Below are positions 34,373 to 46,739 of a stretch of DNA of 64,000 bases, in pieces. A program made the translations under genes and the position numbers. The notes under the pieces were generated by a model. That model worked only from the letters and a program-made list of their open reading frames with translations, had not been told where the DNA came from and did no database searches. Source of the DNA: Mytilus galloprovincialis (taxonomy: Eukaryota; Mollusca; Bivalvia; Mytilida; Mytilidae); assembly GCF_965363235.1 (NCBI RefSeq), contig NC_134839.1, positions 59,797,560 through 59,861,559 of the forward strand. Reading direction: 5' to 3'. How positions within the stretch are numbered: position 1 is the stretch's first letter; every line of letters starts with the position of its first letter.

Positions 34373-36020
34373 TTAACGTAGAACCCCGGCGGATCCTGGA
34401 CAAGGCTGTGTTTCATCAGCAATAAGGACAGCCTTTTCCGAACAAGGTCCATCAGGTACCACTTTACAATTAGCATCATGTTTAACGATGTATCCGCGAT
34501 TACTGAAAAAGAAATTTAAGTTTTATACATATAAATGGAATTTTATGCTTAAGTATGTATACGTAGTTAATTAGATAGTTAAGGTATTAGACAGGGAGGG
34601 AATTGAGATTGTATTTTTTTTTTTTAATGTCTCAAGCCTTGGTCACACCTTACCGGATAGCGCGAACGGACGCCTAACGGATAACTTTTTTTTCAATCCG
34701 TTCATGTCCGTTAGACGTCCGTTCTTATCCGTTAGGCGTCCGTCCATATCCGTTGCATGTCCGTTAAGCGTACGTCTTATCGTCGACGTCCGTTCTGTCC
34801 GGTGGAAAATGTTGAGCATGTTCAAAACTTTGAACGGACGTTCAACGGATAAAATGTCCGTTGAACGTCCGTCACGCGCCGTTTTGTACGGTACCCGTCC
34901 GTTTCGTTTCCGTTTTGTATACGTTACGTGTCCGTTATACATCCGTTGGAGGTCTGGAAGATAAATTCACCAACGAACTTCTACCGGACGTTTAACGGAT
35001 AAAACGGATGTTGAACGGATGAGAAACGGACTTCTACCGGACGTATAACTGATAAAACGGATGATGAACGGATCTAAAACGGATAAATGCCAATTGAAAA
35101 TTTTGCGTCAGAAATGCCAATTATTGGTATGTCAGATTTCTTAAGGTTCATGAATTCTTATTATTCAAAATCGATCTTAGAGTATAGGCACGTCTTAACA
35201 ATCAAGCATTTCATATTCAGGGCAGACACTGTCCTTTGGCGGAATTTTGAAGAACAAACCAAAACCAGAACCACAGAAACATTTTGAATATTTATGCGAT
35301 TTACATGTTTTATTATTGTCGTCTTTGATTTTTCCGTATATCTTGTTCATCCGTTTTATCCGGTACGCTTCCGTTAGGTGTCCGTTTTATGCGGTACTCG
35401 TCCGTTGGATGTACGTTCGACATCCGTTCTGTCTGGTACGTGTCCGTTTCTCGTACGTTGCATATCCGGTGTGTGTCAGTTATGCATCCGTTACACGTCC
35501 GTTTTATTCGGTCAGTACATCAACGGACTCCCAACGGATAACAGTTTTGTCAACGGACAACTTTTATTTTCATCCGTTAGGCGTCTGTTCGTGCTATCCG
35601 GTAAGGTGTGAGCGAGGCTTAACGGATAAAAACTGACGATCAATGGTAGTTGTTTATATTAACTAAATGTGAATACTACAATTATCTTCACATAGTACTG
35701 TAAAAAGGTATCACTCAATTGTATCCGAAATTTAGCACATAAATATTTAAATCTGTTAAGTTTTGATATTTTTTAAATACCGCGAAATCAAATACTCGTG
35801 AAACAATAAGCAAAACCAATTTCCAAATAACAAAATACACCAAAAAAAGTAAATTATAGAATAGTGTATATAATAGTCGAAATGAAACCAGTATGAAATA
35901 AAGAAAAAACGACTTACGAGCAGCAACTTATTAATCCATCCCTACACTCACAGTAGGTACACTCTTCGGAGGATTTATACGTGTTTCCATTTTTTATTAT
36001 TTGTCCTCTGTGAACACAAT
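34373..36020 (-). CDS. Beta-microseminoprotein-like gene, exons 2-3 only (copy F)
   Basis: Minus-strand exons 36020-35918 (DCVHRGQIIKNG, EECTYCECRDGLISCC) and 34502-34373 (NRGYIVKHDANCKVVPDGPC to QPCPGSAGVLR, stop at 34375-34373). Acceptors and the internal donor GTAAGTC are intact, phase 2 is kept, and all eight cysteines of these exons are present. I could not find a signal-peptide exon in the 7 kb upstream, where a 3.3-kb mobile element and other repeats have inserted. Without it the copy is probably not secreted, so it is a likely recent pseudogene. The C-terminus reads LR where others read GR. Intron 2 carries a foldback element (34634-35620). Confidence 0.75.
34634..35620. mobile_element. 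Foldback DNA element with AACGGA/TCCGTT-repeat arms
   Basis: Terminal inverted repeats of about 45 bases: left AAGCCTTGGTCACACCTTAC, right end read inward AAGCCTCGCTCACACCTTAC, both followed by CGGATAGC. The arms (to about 35085 and from about 35340) hold some 25-30 degenerate copies of TCCGTT or its complement in the left arm alone. The centre (35090-35330) has no transposase. Open frames across the arms are by-products of the repeats. It sits in intron 2 of MSMB copy F. I see no clear target duplication. Confidence 0.8.
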
Positions 36021-36119
36021 CTAAAGAAAAAAATGAATGATCAAAATACAGCCAAATATTCATCTAATGTAATCAATGATATATAATTTCTTTCATATTA
36101 TAATGAAGCCACTAAAAAG

Positions 36120-36655
36120 TAAAATCACAAAAACTCCGAGGAAAATTATAATCGTAAAATCAAATGGCAAAATCAAATGACAACACACATCAAACGAATG
36201 AACAACAACTGTCATATTCCTGACTTGATACAGGCATTTTTAAATTCCCGCTTAGAAGTTGTGGGAATACATAACAACTCACTAATGAAGTAAGGGTCAT
36301 ACATGTGTGAGCAAGACTCGCGTTTCATCATTACAAGAAAAAAGTAAAATCACGAAAGTACTGAAAATTTAAAACTGAAAGTCCCTAATCAAATGGCAAA
36401 ATCAAATGATAAAAAACATTAAACGAATGGACAACAACTGTCATATTCCTGACTTGGTACAGGCATTTTCAGATGTAGAAAATGGTGGATTGAACCTGGT
36501 TTTATAGCGCTAAACCTCTTACTTGTATGGCAGTCGCATCAAATTCCGTTAAAATTACAACGATGCGTAAACAAAACAGACATATTAGGTAAAACAGTCA
36601 AAATATGGGAACAGTAGTCACCACTGTGTTACAATCTCAAAACACAAAAGAATCG
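36120..36655 (+). repeat. Mussel dispersed repeat, family delta (two overlapping copies)
   Basis: CAACAACTGTCATATTCCTG occurs twice (about 36205 and 36427), with AGTCCCTAATCAAATGGCAAAATCAAA and ACAACGATGCGTAAACAAAACAGACAT further on. Shorter pieces lie at 37225-37325 and 38180-38285; a minus-strand copy lies at 49735-50110. Confidence 0.65.
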
Positions 36656-38350
36656 TTCATTGTTCTTAAATTAAACTAGTGAGAAGATCCAACTCAATGG
36701 TAAAGTTGAAGTGAATTTGAAACCAAATATTCCAGAAAAGTGTGCCAAATATTTGAATGTGTGGACAAATCTTTAAGGATCGAAAACTTTAACATTTTTG
36801 AAATCATAAATGGTTATAAAATAACATATCAATACCTCAAGCCATAACCATAGTGGTTTTTTTATAGTGAACGCACAGGAATGGAATCGACATGTTAAAA
36901 TTATGCTTTATCAATAGTTTAGGCAACCTTATATTGTGAGGAAAACATTAATAAATAGATCGTTAATCTTTTTTTGATTAAATTAATTATTATCCCTTTA
37001 AAAACAGACAAAATTAATTTCATGTGATTACAAAGAAGTAATATATTTACTTCAATGCAAACTTCAGTGCTTGGGAAACTCGAAAAGCTAAAACTCCACC
37101 AAACACTCTGAAAACTCTTTTTAGAAACAACTTGATATTCTCTGTTTATTTCTATTTCACATTTAATCATAAAAACTAGTATGCAGCAATTATAAATATG
37201 AAAAATTACCGTGTTATAAAAAAAGTAGAATCACAAATATACTGAACTCCGAAGAAAATTCAAAAAGAAAAGTTGCTAATCGAATGGCAAAATCAAAAGC
37301 CCAAACGCATCAGAATCTTTCGTACACGAACATCACAAATGGCATATTAAATTATTCCAAGCCCTGTATTATTATGAGTTTATTTACTCTATTAACAATA
37401 TTGCATTTGTCAATAAATTTTCACCGTCTTATTATTACTTTAAGAAATATTTGAAATATAACAGTAAACAGAAATAGATAGTATGAAATTGTCCAAATGA
37501 AATTTACATTTTTTTAACCAATTTAACTTAAATTCAAATACAATATTATTATTTCATAGGTTTGTAAAGTTTGAGTTTTTTTAATAACTATTCAAAAGTT
37601 AAACTACCCAGACAGAATTTCACTGCAAAGGAAAAAAATATCATAGGAAAATATTATCCTCCGGATAAAAAAATAACAACAACTACTGTGACATTTTTTC
37701 CACCGGATCAAATTTCACCCGGATATAATTTTGCTTTACAAATGAACATGAAAAACAAAAACCTTTCAGACCTTGTTTATACATATGTTCAAAACCTCTA
37801 AATAAAATTAACAGTATTATGTATTCAGTAACGTCACCCTTTTTCAGTCGAGTTCTTTTGAAGCGTATCGACTTTGAAGCAATGTATCTATAAAACAAGG
37901 ATGGCGACATATATGTGTTTCTATACATGAATGGATTCAGTATACAATCCTGAATTACATATCAGTTTTTAGTCTTCTCCTTTCTGATAACATAGCCATC
38001 AATAGAAAAAGGCATATTCCATGTACATCTATGTGAATAAGTTTAAAAGAAAGCATTTTCCCTATATATCTTTGTTATTTTGTCGCCAAAATTTACTTTC
38101 CTTAAAAAAGTTACCAACAAAAAAATGGCGACCTTTATTTTCTTAAAATAATCGAATATAATTATAGAAAAAGAAAAACTACAAAAATACTGAACTTCGA
38201 AGAAAATTCAAAACAGACAGTCCCTAATCAAATGGCAAAATCAACAGATAATACACATCAAACGAATGGACAACAATGAAAGAAGCACAATTGTGCCAAA
38301 AGTTGTAGAAATTAGGAGATATGCCATTTAACGGTATCATGTTACCTTAA
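36656..38350. other. Intergenic, nothing recognised beyond short repeats
   Basis: AT-rich DNA between MSMB copy F and the 38.35-kb element. I searched it for the missing first exon of copy F (signal peptide MVxIQLCVFF, donor ACAG-GTAA) without success. Only delta repeat pieces are seen. Confidence 0.45.
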
Positions 38351-39159
38351 TAGTGGAGCGGCGGAGAGGACAATTTTAGAAATTTAAATTACCTAAATAC
38401 CTCATGGGATTTAAATAGCTCATTGGAAAGCTGAAATCGTGTAGTTTTTGAAAATATGTGTCGTAAATATAAAATCTGGTACAATTATACCGAACATCAA
38501 GGTCAAAGGTCATCACTTAAAAGAATCATATTTTCATCTCGAGAAACAATACCATTGATATTTTTCAAAATTAATAATCTATTCAATAAATTATATGAGT
38601 AGTTTTATGCAGAAATGCGTTAGTTCATATATAATCTTTTTCATATTTGCACATGACGTCAAAACAACGTTTTATTTAACTATTTTGAAGGTATTCCGTG
38701 GTATACAAATTATAAAGCCTAATAAAAAAAAAACAGTAACAGAATAACCTTGATATTTGACCTCGACAAATAGCATTTCTCAAATACTTTATGATAAAAG
38801 TTTTCCAAAAGGTATCCGAAATGCATAGTTGATGAATCAAACAAAATGCGCAGCCATGTTAAATTTACTTTCAGTTTTCAAGCATTCGACATGTCACTGA
38901 GTTTTCTTAAAATGAATTCCAACTATCTCAATACAAGATACCTTTTCATATAATATAGTTATTGGAGTGATATATTACTCAAATTATGTGCAAGCGTGTT
39001 GTAGAACAAATTCAAAAATTGCGACATGACCTTTCGGTATCTATGATGAGTTTATTTTCATACCAAATGAAACATCGAAAAAAATATAGCAAATCAAAAT
39101 AAAGTTACCAAATATTACAACAAGAACTATTTTCATGTTATTTTATCTGTGTCATCAGC

Positions 39160-40640
39160 GATGTCGGCTTATTCTGCCTGGTCATTGTTACAATTACCTA
39201 AATTTTGACAAAAACATAAATCAGTGCAAGGACGACACTGGTCCTTACAGACACATGCTGCCCCTGCTGCCTGGCACGCTTGTTTCCCATTACACGAACA
39301 AATTAGATCTTGTAGAACGTCTGATGCCATTTGTCCCTCAAAGAAAACTGACTATAACTTGCGCAGTTTTTCAACCAAAAGCACATGGGGAGCCATTATT
39401 ATTTTGGGTTGGCAAAATTTGTCAAAATGGAACAAGTTGTACGGTACAATTACTAGACAATTCAAGTGGAAAGACATATCCCTCTCTGTATATCATTCTA
39501 CGAATTACCAACAACATATCTGGAGTCTGGCCGATTGGATCTTCTGCAAGTGTTTAAAAGTTCAAGTGCAATTTGACAACACGACGGTTCGCCTCTTATT
39601 TTTAGTTTTGTAATGGGTAAGCACTGCATCAGCGCGGATACTTTTTCGTCATAGAGTAATGATTTGTCCGGTTTCCGTTGAAACCGTTGTCTGATACTAA
39701 ATCCGAGTGTTCCATGTAAAACTGAATTTTGGAATATTGCACGCGCCATCGAGTGAAATGTGTTTTTACCGTCAATCGTTTCGGTATTAATGTTAATATT
39801 GTCCACACCTTCTTGGAATAAGGAACCACAATTAGCTATACCGAATGGGACATAGCAACCACCTTGTATTTTTGTTATTTCAGCAATTGCTACACTAGTC
39901 AAAAACCTCCGAACCTCGTCATACTTGACATAGACACCATGTGCATTAAAATATTCAATCACAGACTTCGATCCGAGCTCATGCAGGAGCGGATCCAGCT
40001 ATTTGAAAAGGTGGATCCTTTACTTATATAAACATTTTCCATTTTTTGTCTTAATATTGAGGCTGCTTCATAAAGTACATGCATATTGGTTTGTTCATTG
40101 GTTTTGATGGAGCTACATGTACTTAAGTAGGCTTTTATCTCAAGCATTTCTAACTCTGCTTACATGTTATTTGCTGCATTAACAGCGACTTCAATGGAAG
40201 TATCGCTAGCAAATACAATGTTAGATTTACCTTGTCCTTGTTGAGCAAAAAATACAATGTCATCCCCGTAGGGCTTCTCAAGTTGAGCCTAAAGTTTAAA
40301 GGAATTACAGTATGTCTTACTTACTTTATCAGGTAAAAAAAACTGGTACATTGTCAAAAGTAATGAGAATACCAGAGAGTTTTTGTCACAAATAAGGTCT
40401 CTGTCTATAATTTCAACTACTCTTTCAAATGCCAAATTATACGCAGATTTATCAGTGGAGTTTGGTCTATATGCCAAGTATGTGGTCAGACATGTTGCGT
40501 AATATACTGCATTATTGAGCAAATTATCTTGCTCTATTCGATGAATCATTTCAGCGTCGCATGCTGTAACAGCAGAATCTTTAAGATTGACTAACCTTTC
40601 AGAGGATGAAATTGTATGCAAAATTGCATAATTCATTTAA
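39160..40640 (-). pseudogene. Broken gene of an unnamed invertebrate mobile-element-like family
   Basis: Minus-strand protein pieces in order: an N-side region with KPYGDDIVFFAQQGQGKSNI, then LYEAASILRQKMENVYISKG, a central block containing EGVDNININTETIDGKNTFH, and a cysteine-rich tail with CSCNGKQACQ, CVCKDQCRPC and CFCQN. I recall the D-N-[IV]-D-x-N-x-x-T-x-D-G-x-x-T-F-H motif and the C-x-C tail from uncharacterised multi-copy proteins of cnidarians and molluscs; no function is known to me. It is broken in several places. Location between inverted repeats suggests it encoded the element's own protein. Confidence 0.6.
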
Positions 40641-41424
40641 ATAACTGGACAAATGTTCACGTCTCTTTTCTGCAGCATTTATCACACTTTTTCAACACCC
40701 ACAACCACTCTTCTTTTTTTTGGCATCTGGCAGGACCATTTTTAACGAACTGTTAAATTGTCCATTTGATTGAATAAAAAACAAATCAGACACACCTGAA
40801 AACCAATCAAACCCTACAGTGATATTCACTTTCCCAGTTAAATTCAACAAAAACGAATAAACAACAACACAAAACAACATAAATTAATCTCAAGGCTTCG
40901 GAAATTATAAAATGAACAAGAAATATGCTTGAAAATGACTACGAATGACCTTCGTTAAATCGCTGAATGTGGGACTATAACTAGAAACCACAACAATTTC
41001 GGTAAATCTGTGACAAATATTCGGACTTGAAATCTGGATAAAAAGCAGATATTTAGCCAAATATCTATCTTATTAGGATTTAATTTCAAAAAGTAAATCG
41101 GGTCGATTGAAGTATTATAAGGCGGCTTTACTGTTGTTCCTTTAAAATACATATACACTGCACGTGCAAATAATGATAGGTGAAAAACGATGATTTTTCA
41201 GTGTTATTTTCAACTGTTTTCAGATGCAGTGTGCTTTAAATGTAGAACTATTTGGAAATGCCGTTATATTGTATGAAGTTCAAGAATAACTGTATTTACC
41301 AATTTCGTTCACAAATTATTTTTTAAACGGGTTTGTTATGAAATTTGTCTACCGAATCAGTAGTGGGATATTCGATGCAAATAGGGTAACGTCAGTTAAG
41401 GCTATTTTTAACATTTTGATATGA

Positions 41425-41510
41425 GCGTCACTGATGAGTCTTATGTAGACGAAACGCGCGTCTGGCGTACTAAATTATAATCCTGGTACCTTTGATAACT
41501 ATTAACGTCA
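41425..41510 (+). repeat. Short mussel core repeat
   Basis: GAGCGTCACTGATGAGTCTT, GACGAAACGCGCGTCTGGCG and CCTGGTACCTTTGATAACTA. This is the best-preserved copy of the family and is nested in the 38.35-41.65 kb element. Confidence 0.7.
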
Positions 41511-41651
41511 TTTGTACCACATTTGATATTTACGACAAACATTTTTTTAAAGCTGAATGATAGACAATTTAAGACCTTAAAATTCCATGAGGTATTTAGG
41601 TAATTTAAAATCGTTAACTAAGCGACTTTTTCAACTTTCACCGCTCCACTA

Positions 41652-43300
41652 TAAATGAAGAAGGGAGAACTAATTTTTAAACTCAAATGATTTTTCTAAT
41701 ATTAACAATTTTACCTATTACGTCTATTTGTTTTGCTCACATATTATTGTCAATATAATTGTGCGAATGTCATTTTATATCTATGCGTTTGGCTGTCCCT
41801 CTTGTATCTTTCGCCTCTCTTTCATACAAGTGAATGCAGTGCGACTAGCATTCAAGTGATTTATGAAAGTTGTTTAAGAATTCAAATGTGCTAATCTTAT
41901 TCAAAGATCTAAAACAGTTACTGAAGGTGCTCGGTATTTTGTTGGCTTTTCTTTAAATGTTATTCGAGCGTTACTTTTAACGCCTGCCGAGCAAAATTTC
42001 ACGCCTAGTATCTATGATCAGTGTATTTACTTTTTTCATTAGTGACGTCTAGTTATTCGTTAATACGACACGTCTGCAATTGATGTTCAAGTGTATCTCT
42101 TAGTTTATTTATCAGAAGAGCAACAACATTTATTCATCTTTTTGAAATTTTCGCAAAAATTAGTTATCTAAAATATTTCACTTATATGCTTGGTATCTTT
42201 GATGAGTTATGATGTATTCTACGAATATGTCAAAATATACAGTAAGGTTAAGAAAAGATGGCTTCTTGAACACACCGACTTGAATCTAGATTTAAGGAAA
42301 ATGTGTCTACTGCTTATCAAATTGCATAGTAAAATTTAAAAAAAAATGTTCAGAATAAGATTAGAATATGTTATAATAAAGATGATTGGAACTGAGCCTG
42401 TAGATAAGTGCTTGTTTATTTAACCGTCCCTGGACATCCTTTACATATTACATACTGTGGTTCTAATACAAAAAAGAGTAAAACCAATGATTTGAATCAT
42501 ATTGTTAAAACTACAGGTCGATGAAATTTTTTTATTATATACATTATATGTAAAGCCATATTTTAAACGTACTTATGAAGTTCAGAGCAAATCAGTTGAC
42601 ACTTGAGTTATGGTGAAATATGTGAACGACCATCACAAATCAGATATATTTTCACCACGTTTGATTCTTAGATTATGGAACAAACAGTTCGAGTGAAAAA
42701 GTTAGTAGTTTCGTCATATTAAAAAGCAAAACTTGCACTCCTGATTTTTTTCTGATTGTACACAAAAATTGAAAATTTCGGTATTTTCTTTACAAAATAT
42801 GCTATTTTGATTTCGATGTAAAGAATGTTTCTCCGATTAGACAATGTTAATTAGTTTAAAACTAAACTAGATAAAACCTTTCGTTTCGTGACTGATTGCA
42901 GAAATGTTACGTCTGATTTCATCCGATTCCAAGGATAGACGACTGCATTGATAATTTAGATCTAAAAAACATTGTGCCCGGAGAGAACGACAAACCTTTA
43001 ATAGGAAACCGACCATTCTCATTTGTTCATTTGTATTAACTTTCTGAATAACTTTAAAAAGCTATTTTCAATTTCCTCGAGAGAAACAAAAATGAAAAAA
43101 ACATGTCATACAGGTTCATATTTTTATATTCATAATAATATAACTGATTAAGATTTACATGGTTATAGGCTGAATCTGTTCGAGTTTAAAACTGAGGCCA
43201 TTTTGTAATAAGTCGATCATTTTTATAGTAATATACTTTAAAGCTCAATTACATTCTACTAAATCTTAATGCATGCAACTTGCAATGCTTGTGTTGATTG
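41652..43300. other. Intergenic, nothing recognised
   Basis: A fragment of the alpha repeat end (GGCTGTCCCTCTTGTATCTT near 41790) and otherwise AT-rich DNA before the 3' end of the claudin-like gene. Confidence 0.4.
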
Positions 43301-43309
43301 TACTACTGT

Positions 43310-45596
43310 TTATACAGATAAAGAAGCGCCTCTCCAATCCAAGAAACTGAAGACTCCAGCGACAAGAATAATAATCGAAGCTATAATCACAAAAACAAAT
43401 GCGTATCCAAAGCAAGTTGTTGGACTTTCGGTAGCATATATGACTACACCTAGAAGGATAAGACTAACTGAAATAGAGATTAGAAAAATTATTTGTATAT
43501 AAAGCTTTGCATCATATTATTAAAGAAGAGGGACGAAAGATACCAAAGGGACAGTCAAACTCATAAATCTAAAACAAACTGACAACACCATGGCTAAAAA
43601 TGAAAAAGACAAACAAACAACAGTACACACGACACAACATAGAAAACTAAAGAATAAAAAGCACGAACCCCACCAAAAAACTAGGGGTGATCTAAGGTGC
43701 TCCGGAAGGGTAAGCAGATCCTGCTCCACATGCGGCACCCGTCGTGTTGCTTATGTGATAACAAATCCGGTAAATAGTCTAATTCGGTAGGTCACATTCA
43801 TGAAAGGGAAGGAGATTGTAGTTACGACGTAAGGAACATATCCGATATCATTTGTGAAACAGTTATTCCATAACGGTCAACCAACTCGTGATGGCGTCCG
43901 TAAAATTTACGAAGGGATGATTTTTTGAGAAAAAATAATCTATGGAGAAAAAGAATACAGAAGATTGTTTCGTCTATGGTGAATCAAAAGGACTATTGAT
44001 ATTATCATTGTTCGTAAACCGAAATAATTATGCTACATCACTGGTTGAATTTCCATTCCAGGCCGCTTTACAGGATAGGTATGGACATAGCAAAATTAAA
44101 ACAGAAATTACTTTTGTCTGTTTTTAGTGTTTGACAATTCATGGTTATGATTAGATTTTGTTCAGTATGACTTCTATTCTAAATGCACAAGTCAAACAAA
44201 TTCTCATCAAATATTATATGAATGTAATTATTAAAAAAGAAGATCTTATATATCTAGTATTTTGTAATCGTTGAAAGTTCCTTCGAACACTGGACAAGAT
44301 TATGTTATTTATATCATTGAAGCAAAAGGTGTGAAAGGTCTGATTTGCCAGTTCTTACTTTTCAAATACATGTATTTATAATTTTAAAATAGCGTGTTCC
44401 TCATACATTTGAGATTTTTTTCAGCCTATGTTTATTCATCTTCTTGAATAGAATACTTTTGACATGCCTACGAAAGGTAAACATATAGTTTTCCAATCTT
44501 ATTTTACTATAATTTCTGAGCTGGAACCTTAACTTGTTATGTGGTGTATATGGTTTTTATATTCATTTTATAATAAAGGTTCCGACTGAAGAGCCTCCTC
44601 AGATGTAATTACACGATGATTGAATCACAATGATCGTTTAAAACTAAAGCAAAGACTTAGTAGATGCTAGTGTTATATCAACTGCGTCGTCGTAATCGTG
44701 AATTCTTTTTTTAAAATATTACATATACAACCTGAAGTAAATTGTAGTATAAAGATGACAATTGACAATATCTTCTGCTCTTGCATGACTGTAAATTTTA
44801 GTCCCATAAAGATGAGCGTAGCAAGTATGGCTAAAAAGGCCAGTGTCTCAAGGACTTGGGTTGCCTCTAACATTGCTATAAGAAAGAAATATGCGTGTAG
44901 ATGTTTCGCTTTAAATAAAGACTTGTACACAACTTATTATAAACGTTTCTAATTTTGCAATTTAAAGCTTTACGGACCCATTATAAGTTTTTATCAACGT
45001 GTGGTTGACGATGATCTCAGAAGATGATTGGACGAGTTACAGGTTCATAACTTTTATCAGCCAACTGAATGAACCTCGCCAAGGCTTAGATTTTAGAATT
45101 GACAATTTATCCATCTCGATTGGATAAATCAGATAATCCACTTGTACCAATGTATGAATCTTTATTCATCACTTTTACAAAATAAAACAAAATGTATTTA
45201 CTTCCATTGGTATTACAAACCCGAAGCAATGTTGTTCTTCAACATGGGCAGTAAAAAGTTGGCTGTATTATATGATACTTGTAAAATGAGGCTACCAACA
45301 AGAGAATCGATGACATTAAGAAAAAGACATTAATGTACTATTTCTTTTAGAGATACAGTTGTTGGCAACTTTTGGTTTTAACAAACATGAATAAAACAAG
45401 AATACAAACCTGGTTTATATACATGTATACTGCCTACACATAACCCGCCAGCATAAGTTTTCCAAAGTCCAGCATTTTCATTTCCCATCTTTCTCCAGTA
45501 CTGTGCACTATAACCTATTAATTGTACAATAAATCCAACGGTAGTTAAGATTAATGACACAAGAGAAAATATTGAAAATCTTTCAAATAAACCCAT
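43310..45596 (-). CDS. Claudin/PMP22-like four-transmembrane protein
   Basis: Three minus-strand exons: 45596-45410, 44875-44732 and 43467-43310, both introns phase 1 (534 and 1264 bases; donors GTTTGT and GTTGTA, acceptors TTATAG and TTTCAG). They join without stops into 162 residues. Four hydrophobic segments are visible at about 9-29, 73-90, 98-121 and 132-153. The first extracellular loop has W34, the G43-L44-W45 triplet typical of the claudin/PMP22 superfamily, and a single C53 where claudins have two; a second cysteine (C129) lies between helices 3 and 4. The C-terminus is short (WRGASLSV) and lacks a claudin-type PDZ ligand. It is a plasma-membrane protein, perhaps in septate-junction or PMP22-like roles. 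Intron 2 has an alpha repeat (43527-43740). The second donor is weak, so expression evidence would be welcome. Confidence 0.78.
43527..43740 (-). repeat. Mussel dispersed repeat, family alpha (in claudin-like intron 2)
   Basis: AGAGGGACGAAAGATACCAA through CAGATCCTGCTCCACATGCG, then GGCACCCGTCGTGTTGC. This is the fullest alpha copy in the window, apparently with little decay. Confidence 0.75.
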
Positions 45597-45639
45597 TGTA
45601 AGATGTTGATGGCGTCCTCACAACACTATTTAAATAAAC

Positions 45640-46340
45640 GACCTTGTTAAGTATGTAGTAATATTATCCTAGCTTATATCGATAAAGAAGAGCCAATAAT
45701 ACATCCTTATAAACATTTCACGACCGAGTTTTCCCAAACGTGATAATGATAATCGAAGTGTTGTCTTAAGTTTAGAAAAACATTGGTTTCGATCAAGCAG
45801 ATTGCACAGACTATCGGACTGTTTTGTCTTAAAAAAAGTGGTTTGATATTCCAACTTAAAACCAACTTTGCATGAGCAGAGTTCCCAAAATATAAGATTT
45901 AAGCGTTATATAAAATTTCATCCATTTGTATGTGTAAATGAAGTCCCCAATATATAAACAAAAACCAACACAATTTAAATATCATTTGTTAAAAGCGACC
46001 ACGTAGAGACCGTAAATATTTCCTATTGTGTTATATTTAGTAGGTATGGTTACTTTTTGTACACGGTTAGTCACATCCCCTTGTATAATAGTTATCAAGT
46101 TAGGTACAAGGATTATAATTTAGTACACCAGACGCGCGTTTCGTCTACATAAGACTCATCAGTGACGCTCATATCAAAATACTTATAAAGTCAAACAAGC
46201 ACAAAATTGAAGAGCATTGATGATCCAAACAATATTAAAATTTGTTCTTATTTGTATTTCGTTTGCTGGTTATTGCAGTTATGAAACGGTATGTAACTGT
46301 AACTGTAAATGTGTCTTGTCATACCGGGAATTTGTAGCTA
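45640..46340. other. Upstream of the claudin-like gene; contains one short core repeat
   Basis: 46110-46185 is a minus-strand copy of the core repeat (CACCAGACGCGCGTTTCGTC). No TATA box or other motif could be assigned to the claudin-like gene with confidence. Confidence 0.45.
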
Positions 46341-46344
46341 ACTT

Positions 46345-46500
46345 ACGTGGGGTTCGTGTTGCTTAGTCTTTAGTTTTCTCTGTTGTGTCTTGTGTACTAT
46401 TATTTTTCTGTTTGTCTTTTTCTTTATTAGCCATGGCGTTATCAGTTTATTTTCTATCTATGAGTTTGACTCTCCCTCTGGTATCTTTCGTCCCTCTTAT
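46345..46500 (+). repeat. Mussel dispersed repeat, family alpha (opposite direction)
   Basis: GTGGGGTTCGTGTTGCTTAG through AGCCATGGCGTTATCAG to GGTATCTTTCGTCCCTCTTA; complement of the block at 43527-43740. Confidence 0.7.
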
Positions 46501-46739
46501 ATGACTCTTTTATTTTGCGATAGCGTTAAACGTTTTACTTTTCTACACTTCACACAAGTATTCCTTATTCCAAACTTAAAGGCAAAATTCAAGAGTTTGT
46601 CCTGCTTTGTTAAATAAAAAGAATACCCAATGAAGAAGCAAGAATTCTTTAGTGAGGGATTAATCAAACCTGTGTAGTAAAAAAAAGTCAAAATGAGATA
46701 AACAAAATTTCTTGATTTTTTTATTGACTAAATATCAGT

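Larger units (their letters stand above)
38351..41651 (-). mobile_element. Inverted-repeat-bounded element carrying a broken invertebrate gene
   Basis: Ends are inverted: TAGTGGAGCGGCGGAGAGG on the left and, read inward from the right, TAGTGGAGCGGTGAAAGTTG; both then reach AATTACCTAAATACCTCATGG within about 65 bases. The 3.3-kb interior carries a single degraded minus-strand gene (39160-40640) and a nested short core repeat (41425-41510). No clean target duplication is visible (flanks TTAA and TAAA). I infer a DNA transposon of a type I cannot name. Confidence 0.6.

Noticed and set aside
34643-35636. Several overlapping open frames of 66-129 codons on both strands
   Set aside because: They lie in the arms of the foldback element and translate its TCCGTT/AACGGA repeats (SVRRPF-like peptides); no independent sign of coding.
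39135-39613. Two plus-strand open frames of 129-140 codons
   Set aside because: They are antisense to the cysteine-rich tail of the minus-strand gene in the 38.35-41.65 kb element; the minus-strand reading has the recognisable family motifs.
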